DNA of 46,380 bases, taken from positions 1 through 46,380 of the IMG/VR virus record IMGVR_UViG_3300047476_000964, one strand, 5' to 3'. Shown one piece after another: positions 36,023-42,593 of this stretch (the first letter of the stretch is position 1; the number at the start of each line of letters is the position of its first letter). This DNA is from a virus. Position numbers and translations under genes: made by a program. The notes beneath the pieces are model-generated. The model had not been told where the DNA came from. It ran no database searches and was given only the letters and a program-made list of their open reading frames with translations.

Positions 36023-37948
36023 TCAGGCCCCATCGTTCCAGTAGATGCCGCGATAATCGACGATGCCGACACCGAAGGGCAGCTCAACCGACCAGGACAA
36101 GCCCTTGGTGCGGAATGACTCTTCCTGCTGGATACGCGGGTTTTGGTTGCCGTCGAGGAAGACCACTTCGATGACCGGCGCATCGGTCGGGTTAGCCAAC
36201 AGATACCAGCCCGTGCTAAGACGCGGCGTGTCGATGACGGTGCTGATAAGGCCGTTGACCTTGTTCGGCACCAACAGGCGAGCCGCTGAGTCCGGGTCAT
36301 ACTGGGAGCCAGCGACCACGCGGGCATTGCCGCCCATGCTGATCGGGCAGAGCAGGATGCTGGGGCGGATGTTCAGATAGTCATTGCTATCGTTGTCCAT
36401 CTGCTGGGCCATGGCGACGCGGCCTGCATCCACAGCGGCCACGCTAATCGCGCCACCCGCCGTCTGGATGTTGCCGTGAGCGGAACTCAGCAGTGCGTTG
36501 CCATCCGACATGTTCGGGTTGGCAATCAGCTTGGCGTAAACCGCTGCCTCAATCGTGCGAGCGGCGGCGCGGCCTAGCGCGGTGGACTGATTAGCAATCC
36601 AGTCGAAGTCATCGTTGACGATGGTTTCCGGCGTGACGCTGATGATGTTGCCGTAGCGGCTGGCCTGTACGCTTTCAGCAGTCGCGTCGCTGATCGGCAT
36701 GTTGGTCAGTTCGCCCGCTTCGTTGACCGCGGTCAGGTTAGCCAGTGAGCCACCGCGCAGACGCTTCCAGGCGCGGAAGTCGGACACCGAACCCACGCGG
36801 GCAATCTGCCGCCAGGTGTCGGGTGCCGTCTGATACGCGGCCAGCAGAGTCTTGTGCATGACGTTTTCCAGCAGCACCGGGAAGTCGCTGGTGGTCTGGC
36901 CATTACGGAGAACGGTCTGAGCGATGCTGTCGTAGCTCATGCCACGCACGTTCTGGCCGGACTTTTCCAGAGACATTCTGGCGAAGTCAGACAGGCGCAT
37001 GCCTCTGAACTCGTTGCCGTTGAGGTCTTCGTGCTTGACCAGACCGGCGCGGGCTAGCAGGGCTTCTTCCATACCGCGCAAGGCTTTCTCTTCATGGGTC
37101 TTACCCATTTCGATATGGCTTGGCGTGGCGCTGGCGTCAGACTTGGCGGCCATGGCATCTAGAACGGAGGCGCGGGCTTCGTCAATGCTGATGCCTTTGT
37201 CGATCAGCTTGTCGGCAAATGCGTCATCCAATTTCGCCTTGCGAACGGCATCACGGATGGAGGCAATACGGGACAATTCCTGACTGCGAACCTGGGCGCG
37301 GATTTCGTTTGCGTCGGGTGCAACAGGGGTTGCAGCGGGAGATTCCGGTGTATTGTCTACCGGAGTGTTTTCATCAGGTTCCATTACCGGACTCCTATGG
37401 TTGATTAAAACTGGGTAAAGCTCTTGTGAGCCTCGGATTTGCGCGGACGCATCCGCAGGAATGGTTACGATGGAGAGTTCCATCGGTTCCCAATCTGTTG
37501 CCCGATACGTCGGCATTCCGCCGCGTTCGGTAGATTTCTCGACCTCGTAGGAATGCACCTGGTAGCCGACGCTGATGTTTCTCAAGACGCCAGAACGGAC
37601 ATCGCTGATGATGGGCGCCACTTCCTCGCGGTCGCTAAAGCGAACGAGTGCATGGCCCTCGTTGCCGTCAATCCATGCTTTCTCGACAACGCCGAGAACA
37701 TCATTCAGCGAATAGCTACGATGGTTTGAAAGTAGTGGCGCTCCGTTGTTGAGTCGCTCCATGCGAATCGACTTTTCATCAACGGTTAGCTCTTCAAAGT
37801 AGGCTTGGTCTTCCCACCAGTCGTAACGACGTACTTGAGCGCCGGTCGTCCACACCAGCTCAACGGTGCGGTTTTCTTCGCTGTAGGTTTGCGACTGAAC
37901 TGCTGCCCGTGTCGAAAGCATGGGCAGTTGCTTGGTTTTTTCAGGCAT
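36023..37948 (-). CDS. Prohead protease-major capsid protein fusion
   Basis: 641 residues from the ATG at 37948 (AGGAG upstream; the longer frame to 38020 overlaps portal). Residues about 15-175: HK97-type S78 protease, with His76 (PLLSNHRS) and Ser126 (VLRNISVGYQV) as likely catalytic residues. Residues 180-300: acidic, helical scaffold-like linker. Residues about 310-641: major capsid protein (GSVSDFRAWKRLRGGSLANL, SRYGNIISVTPETIVNDDFD, LCPISMGGNARVV). One gene thus carries protease, scaffold and shell; the protease must cut itself free during maturation. Confidence 0.9.
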   Translation of the reverse strand: MPEKTKQLPMLSTRAAVQSQTYSEENRTVELVWTTGAQVRRYDWWEDQAYFEELTVDEKSIRMERLNNGAPLLSNHRSYSLNDVLGVVEKAWIDGNEGHALVRFSDREEVAPIISDVRSGVLRNISVGYQVHSYEVEKSTERGGMPTYRATDWEPMELSIVTIPADASAQIRGSQELYPVLINHRSPVMEPDENTPVDNTPESPAATPVAPDANEIRAQVRSQELSRIASIRDAVRKAKLDDAFADKLIDKGISIDEARASVLDAMAAKSDASATPSHIEMGKTHEEKALRGMEEALLARAGLVKHEDLNGNEFRGMRLSDFARMSLEKSGQNVRGMSYDSIAQTVLRNGQTTSDFPVLLENVMHKTLLAAYQTAPDTWRQIARVGSVSDFRAWKRLRGGSLANLTAVNEAGELTNMPISDATAESVQASRYGNIISVTPETIVNDDFDWIANQSTALGRAAARTIEAAVYAKLIANPNMSDGNALLSSAHGNIQTAGGAISVAAVDAGRVAMAQQMDNDSNDYLNIRPSILLCPISMGGNARVVAGSQYDPDSAARLLVPNKVNGLISTVIDTPRLSTGWYLLANPTDAPVIEVVFLDGNQNPRIQQEESFRTKGLSWSVELPFGVGIVDYRGIYWNDGA

Positions 37949-39422
37949 TGATCGCTCCTGTTTGCGTATCGGTGGCGCTGACTTTCGGCTTGGCGTCGAA
38001 GCGGTAGTCGCTCTCAACAATCACGCCAGCGGCATCGAGTTTTTGTAGGTATTCGGCTTGTTCAGCCAGAACGGTGTCGGGGTCGTAGCCTTGCGAACGG
38101 ATGGCTTCAGGCAGTGTCATGAATCCGGCCCTGACCGCAGTCAGTAGCGCGTTCCATTCCTTGTTCGGGTCCACCAGGGTTCTGGCGGGCGGTGTCCACT
38201 CGGCGCTGAGGTCGGTGGTATTGATGCCCTGAATGGCAATGGTTTGTTTGAACCACTCGAAAACGCCGTGGCAGAAGCGCGGGATAAACAGGCTCCACTG
38301 CCAGGACTCGATGTTGCGGCCCATCTCCATCGCGCCGAGACGGGCGGAGGAAAAATTGACTTCGGACAGGTTGCCGGTGAGCGCCTCGAAGGTAATGCCG
38401 AGGCCAGCGGCGACACGGCGCAAGCAGGCATCGCGGAATTGCGGGTCTTCAGCGGCGGGGGGTGGTGAGGAGAATTCAATCCGCCGCCCGCTCTTCATCA
38501 TGTAGATGGTGCCGGGTTGCAGATCGGGGATTTCGTCATCCATCTCGTCAGCCATGTCGCTCGGATCGTCCGAGTACATGAAGCCCGCAAACAGGTTTTG
38601 TATCTGCGCCTTTTTCAGCATGGCGTCGTCATAGATACCCAGCTCGCGCAGGGTGACGATGACGGAGGCCAGCCACGGCACGCCGCGTTCCTGACCGGGC
38701 CTATCCTTCCGATAGAGATGAATGATGTCCTCTGCCGGGACGCGGGTGTATTGCGCAGGCGAGAGGTTAATCAGGTCAGAACCGGGGTGGACTTTGTAGA
38801 GGTAATACGCCACGCGACGACCGAGCGGGTCATACTCGATGCCGCGCTGAATGACGTTGTTGCCAACGGCACCGGAAAGCTGAACGGTAGTGATGCCGCT
38901 GAGGTCATCCACCAGCAAATCCGGTTCAATCACCTGAAGCTGGAACGGGACTGGGAGGTTGTCTTCTGCGCGGCGGGAGCGCATGCGAATCAGGCATTCG
39001 CCCGACTCAGCCAGGGAGCGCATGGCGATGGCTTGCAGACCATAAAGATCGTGCATGCCGTCCGCATCGCAAGAGGTGGTCTCTGCCCAGGCATTCCACA
39101 GGCTTTGCGCTTGCCGGGTGCGTAACGCGCTCGGCGCTTTGAGTTGGGCGCGGATACCGTAACCGACCGTGTTATTGACGATGACGCCGATGCCTTTGGC
39201 CGCCCACGGGTTATTGCGGACCAGATCGCGGGATCGGTTGCGGAGTGCGCCGGGGGTCTGAATCGCGGCATTCGCATCGGTTGCCGGAGCCAGCCAGTTC
39301 GAGAGACGGGGGGCGCGAGAGCCGCCGTCGTAGCGGCGCGTAGCTACATCCTTGCCGCGAAACGGCACGACATTGCTGATTGGCTTGCCGTACTGGTCTA
39401 GCAAGACAGGAACAGCACTCAT
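37941..39422 (-). CDS. Portal protein (lambda gpB family)
   Basis: 493 residues from the ATG that overlaps the gpW stop. Lambda-type portal motifs: RSRDLVRNNPWAAKGIGVIV, NNTVGYGIRAQ, ESGECLIRMRSRR, PGQERGVPWLASVI, MKSGRRIEFSSPPPAAEDPQ and EVNFSSARLGAMEMGRNIES. Forms the ring through which DNA is packaged and ejected. Overlaps the capsid fusion gene by 8 bp. Confidence 0.95.
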   Translation of the reverse strand: MSAVPVLLDQYGKPISNVVPFRGKDVATRRYDGGSRAPRLSNWLAPATDANAAIQTPGALRNRSRDLVRNNPWAAKGIGVIVNNTVGYGIRAQLKAPSALRTRQAQSLWNAWAETTSCDADGMHDLYGLQAIAMRSLAESGECLIRMRSRRAEDNLPVPFQLQVIEPDLLVDDLSGITTVQLSGAVGNNVIQRGIEYDPLGRRVAYYLYKVHPGSDLINLSPAQYTRVPAEDIIHLYRKDRPGQERGVPWLASVIVTLRELGIYDDAMLKKAQIQNLFAGFMYSDDPSDMADEMDDEIPDLQPGTIYMMKSGRRIEFSSPPPAAEDPQFRDACLRRVAAGLGITFEALTGNLSEVNFSSARLGAMEMGRNIESWQWSLFIPRFCHGVFEWFKQTIAIQGINTTDLSAEWTPPARTLVDPNKEWNALLTAVRAGFMTLPEAIRSQGYDPDTVLAEQAEYLQKLDAAGVIVESDYRFDAKPKVSATDTQTGAINA

Positions 39423-39628
39423 AGCCCGCTGCTCGTCAGCGGACGCCAAGCGCGGCCACGGGCCGTGGTTGGCAATGCGACACCCAACTCGGCCTTCATC
39501 TGGTCGCGGAGCTTGGTCAGTGCCTCCAGCGATTGATACACCACCACCCGCCCGTCGATTTCAACGCGCAGGGTGCCGGAAGCGATAGCCGCCTCAATGG
39601 TGTCAAGCTGGGTTTGGGTGTATGCCAT
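39419..39628 (-). CDS. gpW-like head-tail joining protein
   Basis: 69 residues: YTQTQLDTIEAAIASGTLRV, GRVVVYQSLEALTKLRDQM, matching the compact gpW family that binds below the portal. Placed directly before portal, as in lambda. Confidence 0.85.
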   Translation of the reverse strand: MAYTQTQLDTIEAAIASGTLRVEIDGRVVVYQSLEALTKLRDQMKAELGVALPTTARGRAWRPLTSSGL

Positions 39629-39676
39629 GCCGCACTTTTTACGCGGCAGGCGTCAAGCGTTTTAGGGGGAAACGCT

Positions 39677-39967
39677 TTACAGGATGGCGGAAGATTTGCG
39701 GGCGTTATGGACGGTTTGCCGTGTGACGCCGAGACGGGCGGATATTTCAGCAGGCGTCAGTCCCTTGCTGGACAATTCGGCAATGCGGGCCTGCCTGACC
39801 AGGTGAGCGCGACGGGCAATGTAGACCTCATCACCGCCGAACTTGACGCGCCATGCCTGTATTTTGGCGCGGACTTCGGACACGATGCCGTCAGCCTGGG
39901 CGGCTTGCAGGGTGTCGCAGATCATCACTTCCAAGGCATCAATCGGATCAGCCACGGTCCTTCTCAT
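39677..39967 (-). CDS. Mor-like HTH regulator
   Basis: 96 residues. The last part (FGGDEVYIARRAHLVRQA, RIAELSSKGLTPAEISARLG, VTRQTVHNARKS) has the GG-x-x-VYI strand and HTH of the Mor/C activators of Mu-like phages. Such proteins switch on middle or late promoters. Its location within the late region, not upstream of it, is unusual. A simple structural-operon HTH accessory protein is the alternative. Confidence 0.7.
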   Translation of the reverse strand: MRRTVADPIDALEVMICDTLQAAQADGIVSEVRAKIQAWRVKFGGDEVYIARRAHLVRQARIAELSSKGLTPAEISARLGVTRQTVHNARKSSAIL

Positions 39968-40157
39968 AGTAGCCCTGACATTCAGCGCAGCGGACGGCGT
40001 AGGGGAAAATCTTCAAGCGTGCCAGCGGAATATCATCGCCGCAGTCATTGCAATAATTGGACTGCCGGAACTGCGCGTGTGGCGTGATGGGCCGCGTTTG
40101 ATAACGGCGCATGGCCCGGTCGAGATACTCCTGGGCGCGGTCGGCGTCATCGGCCAT
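39948..40157 (-). CDS. TraR/DksA-type zinc-finger protein
   Basis: 69 residues: MADDADRAQEYLDRAM, then CNDCGDDIPLARLKIFPYAV and RCAECQGYYE, the four-cysteine zinc finger of TraR/DksA proteins. Phage TraR homologues bind in the RNA polymerase secondary channel and mimic DksA/ppGpp. Overlaps the Mor-like gene by 20 bp, forming a two-gene regulator module. Confidence 0.88.
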   Translation of the reverse strand: MADDADRAQEYLDRAMRRYQTRPITPHAQFRQSNYCNDCGDDIPLARLKIFPYAVRCAECQGYYEKDRG

Positions 40158-40359
40158 TGACGGTGGTCAGCCGGGTCAATGTCAGGTCAATCTCGCGCAG
40201 ACTTTTTTGAATCTCGCGATACTTGTCGTCTTGCTTTTCCAAGTGAGTCTTGAATCCATCCTCCAGTTGCCCGAGTCGGTATTCGTGCTGTTGCACCATG
40301 TTCCATACGGCGAAGACCGCCACCACCACCGTTCCGATAATCTTCAGCCAGTCGCTCAT
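40147..40359 (-). CDS. Membrane-anchored coiled-coil protein (inner-membrane spanin or XhlA-like)
   Basis: 70 residues from MSDWLKIIGTVVVAVFAVWN, with TTAGGAG upstream. One N-terminal transmembrane segment, then a charged coiled coil (EYRLGQLEDGFKTHLEKQDD, SLREIDLTLTRL). This is the topology of an inner-membrane spanin (Rz) and also of XhlA-like lysis helpers. It sits in the lysis cassette. An in-frame ATG at 40440 would add 27 residues but would overlap the preceding tiny gene. Confidence 0.65.
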   Translation of the reverse strand: MSDWLKIIGTVVVAVFAVWNMVQQHEYRLGQLEDGFKTHLEKQDDKYREIQKSLREIDLTLTRLTTVNGR

Positions 40360-40369
40360 TGATCTGCTC

Positions 40370-40465
40370 CTAATCCATTTCACAAGAGAGGTGAGCCATG
40401 AGTCCGTACTGTCTGATTGAACGTGGTTGATACTCGCCATATTTAAGTTCCTCGTCTTCAATCAC
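40370..40465 (-). CDS. Tiny protein in lysis cassette
   Basis: 31 residues with GTG start at 40465 overlapping the upstream stop (GTGA): MIEDEELKYGEYQPRSIRQY then GLMAHLSCEMD. No known family. The coupling and short gap to the next ribosome site support it, but length makes it uncertain. Confidence 0.45.
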   Translation of the reverse strand: MIEDEELKYGEYQPRSIRQYGLMAHLSCEMD

Positions 40466-40764
40466 TGCGGGGCTGATGTGGCAACTGCACCCGGTTTGAG
40501 TAAGGATCGCGCCCGCACATAGCCGCGCAGCAGCGTATCGCCGCAATCGTTGGCGGTTACTTTGTCGCCCTGGATGTCCAGCAGGCAATCGGTGCCGATG
40601 GGCGGCATCACCAGAGTCGGGCAGGCTTTGGCTTCGGGTATCTTGAGATTCGGCGCAATCTGCACCGGGGCGCAGGCGGCCAACGCGAGGGCGATGACAA
40701 AGACGACTAAAAAAAGTAGGTACCCGACCACCTCGGCCATCATTTGGTGATACGGGTCTTTCAC
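40462..40764 (-). CDS. Lipoprotein, outer-membrane spanin candidate
   Basis: 100 residues, GTG start overlapping the preceding stop (GTGA). A hydrophobic segment (GYLLFLVVFVIALALAAC) ends in the lipobox LAAC, so the mature chain would begin with a lipid-modified Cys. The mature part has three more Cys and ends TSAPQ. In a lysis cassette this fits an o-spanin (Rz1-like) partner for the membrane coiled-coil protein. Larger than classic Rz1 and not nested in another gene. Confidence 0.68.
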   Translation of the reverse strand: MKDPYHQMMAEVVGYLLFLVVFVIALALAACAPVQIAPNLKIPEAKACPTLVMPPIGTDCLLDIQGDKVTANDCGDTLLRGYVRARSLLKPGAVATSAPQ

Positions 40765-40859
40765 GTCAGCATCCAATACAGGAGGCCGGACAGGCCCAAG
40801 GCAAAGACGGCTGAAATCAGCACGCCGATCATGACTTGAGTGAGGAACTCGTCTTTCAT
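40761..40859 (-). CDS. Tiny transmembrane protein, holin-like
   Basis: 32 residues: MKDEFLTQVMIGVLISAVFA then LGLSGLLYWMLT, a single transmembrane helix. ATGA overlap with the endolysin stop and GTGA overlap with the lipoprotein start. Could be a pinholin-like or antiholin-like factor; unproven. Confidence 0.58.
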   Translation of the reverse strand: MKDEFLTQVMIGVLISAVFALGLSGLLYWMLT

Positions 40860-41287
40860 GAGAGGTAGAGCTTCCTTTCCGCATTGCGGCGGCGGACCAA
40901 GCCGGGAAGGGTTTTGCCGGCGGCTTTTACCCAGAGCAGGAAGCTGGCCGCTGCGCGGAGCCGGTGACCGGCTTTGTGATGTCGCAGGACAGAGGATTTG
41001 CCAAAAGCACCGAGGCCGATGTTGTAGGCGAGGCTGACCATCGCGGCAAATTCATTCTCGGTGGTGGGCGTTTCGCCCAAGGCTTGCTGGACGCCGCGCT
41101 CAAAGCGGGCAAGGTCATTGGCCAGGTAGGCGTCGGCTTGGGCTTGCGTGATGCGCTGACCGACGCGGACCTCCGGCCCCGTGTGGCCATAGCCGATGGT
41201 GGGGATACCGGCGGGGCAGCGGTAGCCGACCAGGCGCAAGCCTTCAAAGTCCTTGATGAGATCCAGACCGGCGCGGTTAATTTTCAT
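40856..41287 (-). CDS. Endolysin, GH24 lysozyme (T4/P22 type)
   Basis: 143 residues. Catalytic pattern E-8-C-5-T: Glu15 (IKDFEGLRL), Cys24, Thr30 (GIPTIGYGHT), then ENEFAAMVSLAYNIG and GLVRRRNAERKLY, as in P22/lambdoid lysozymes. Cleaves peptidoglycan glycan strands. No signal or SAR helix, so a separate holin is required for release. Confidence 0.93.
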   Translation of the reverse strand: MKINRAGLDLIKDFEGLRLVGYRCPAGIPTIGYGHTGPEVRVGQRITQAQADAYLANDLARFERGVQQALGETPTTENEFAAMVSLAYNIGLGAFGKSSVLRHHKAGHRLRAAASFLLWVKAAGKTLPGLVRRRNAERKLYLS

Positions 41288-41513
41288 CGCGGCCTTCTTT
41301 CAGCACGTCCTGAATGTCAGCGGTCGTGTCGAGGATTTCTGCGGATTCCTTTCGGGTCAGCCCGCTGCCGGCGGTGCGCCACGCGACAATGGCCATGACC
41401 ACCATCGCAACACCCAGCAACACGTGACGCTCCGTCCCGGTTTCCATTGCGGTAATTGCTGACATGGCCAACCACATCACCGCCTGCCAGTTCATGCCTG
41501 TGTTGGTAGTCAT
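41277..41513 (-). CDS. Holin candidate
   Basis: 78 residues with two hydrophobic segments (WQAVMWLAMSAITAM; HVLLGVAMVVMAIVAW) and a charged C-terminal tail (DIQDVLKEGRDEN). Immediately upstream of the endolysin (11-bp overlap) and coupled to the previous gene by ATGA. Best holin candidate by position and topology. Confidence 0.7.
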   Translation of the reverse strand: MTTNTGMNWQAVMWLAMSAITAMETGTERHVLLGVAMVVMAIVAWRTAGSGLTRKESAEILDTTADIQDVLKEGRDEN

Positions 41514-41755
41514 CGTGTCACCCGAATCAGGTAGAGGATGGTGCGGATGATCCAGTCAACCAAGTTGCTGCTGAGATCGTTCGTGATGGTCTTGACCAGC
41601 GCAGCCGTGCGCTCATGCTTGATGGCCTTGGTGATGGCCTCGGACTCTTGCGCCTCGATGAACCGCTTGATGCGCTCAACATCGGCCCGCTGAAGGGCGT
41701 CGTCGGTGTAGCGGGTAATCAGCCAGGATATGGCGAAATTGAGGATGGCTTTCAT
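41510..41755 (-). CDS. Amphipathic small protein heading the lysis cassette
   Basis: 81 residues. Hydrophobic ends (MKAILNFAISWLITRYT; SNLVDWIIRTILYLIRVTR) and a charged middle helix (RADVERIKRFIEAQESEAIT). Could be membrane-associated, perhaps a second holin-class protein. The ATG follows AGGAG, part of which is held in a CCTGAA-tcc-TTCAGG hairpin (41778-41764). It has its own upstream promoter candidate. Confidence 0.65.
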   Translation of the reverse strand: MKAILNFAISWLITRYTDDALQRADVERIKRFIEAQESEAITKAIKHERTAALVKTITNDLSSNLVDWIIRTILYLIRVTR

Positions 41756-41782
41756 CGCAAGCTCCTGAAGGATTCAGGGGCC

Positions 41783-41809
41783 ATTGTACTACATATTGTG
41801 TTTTGTCAA
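41783..41809 (-). promoter_or_regulatory. Candidate regulated promoter of the lysis cassette
   Basis: On the minus strand TTGACA (41809-41804), a short 15-bp spacer, then TACAAT (41788-41783), giving a start near 41776 and a leader of about 20 bases. The spacer is filled by one copy of a 14-bp repeat whose other copy lies just upstream. The short spacer suggests it needs or is shaped by a bound regulator. Confidence 0.55.
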
Positions 41810-41836
41810 GCCGTGAGACACAACATATTGTGTTTT
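41791..41836. repeat. Two 14-bp direct repeats ACATATTGTGTTTT
   Basis: Exact copies at 41791-41804 and 41823-41836, 32 bp apart (three helical turns). The second is part of a larger palindrome ACACAA-nnnn-TTGTGT on the minus strand; the first is a degenerate version of it. One copy lies between the -35 and -10, the other just upstream of the -35. Likely operators for a regulator different from the CI-like repressor. Confidence 0.65.
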
Positions 41837-42593
41837 ATCGGGATAGGGTGCGGTTGAGTGCTTTGTCAGTAGCGATGGCATTACGAAGATGCTTGGCGAA
41901 GGTCGCGCTGACATTCACGCCAGCCCGTGCGGCAATGTCCTCCAGTTGAATCACGCGGTCGTATTGGCCGGGTTTGACGAACGCCACGACCATCTGCACG
42001 GCGGTGCCTTTGCCTGCGCGGATGCGTCGATATACGCCGGGTTCCAGCCCCTTCTGGTTGCGCGTCGGAATCATGAAATAGCCGATGGCGGCGGCTCGCT
42101 TGCCGCGCCCACGGGTGATGGTGGCCGAAAAGCCCTTGCTGACACGATCCATGCGCCACGATGCCGACATGATGGCGCGAATCTCACTTAATGCCTGGTT
42201 GCCATAGGCGTCTTTGCGGGCATTATCGGTAGCCACCGCAATGATGCCGGTGCTGATGACATTCATGGCCCGCAGCCAGCCTTCAAACTTCTTGAAACGA
42301 CGACCGCCGCCCATGAAGTGATGACTCAGTGATTGACGGAAGCCGCCATCTTTGCGCAGACCCACCCAGGCCGATGGATTGCCCTTGGTGGCTTTTTCAA
42401 CCACGATGGAACGGAGGGTAAAGTTGGGTTTGGGCCGGTCAAATACCCCGCCCATTGCCTGATGCACGTCTTCCCGCACCTTGAAAGCCAGATCATTGAT
42501 GGTTCGCATCAAGGCAAACGGCATCTGACGTTTGGCAACGCTCTCGAAATAGCTTTGGACGCCCTTGCTGTCAGCCGTAATCTCAATCTTCAT
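41835..42593 (-). CDS. gpZ-like minor tail/virion protein
   Basis: 252 residues from the ATG overlapping the terL stop; the frame upstream of that is a shadow. Pattern MPFALMRTINDLAFKVREDV, RPKPNFTLRSIVVEKATKGN, SAWVGLRKDGG, RNQKGLEPGVYRR, and the C-terminal FAKHLRNAIATDKALNR resembles the gpZ/minor tail Z family of tail completion proteins. The position between terminase and lysis genes, far from the tail genes, is odd. Unknown virion protein is the alternative. Confidence 0.55.
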   Translation of the reverse strand: MKIEITADSKGVQSYFESVAKRQMPFALMRTINDLAFKVREDVHQAMGGVFDRPKPNFTLRSIVVEKATKGNPSAWVGLRKDGGFRQSLSHHFMGGGRRFKKFEGWLRAMNVISTGIIAVATDNARKDAYGNQALSEIRAIMSASWRMDRVSKGFSATITRGRGKRAAAIGYFMIPTRNQKGLEPGVYRRIRAGKGTAVQMVVAFVKPGQYDRVIQLEDIAARAGVNVSATFAKHLRNAIATDKALNRTLSR

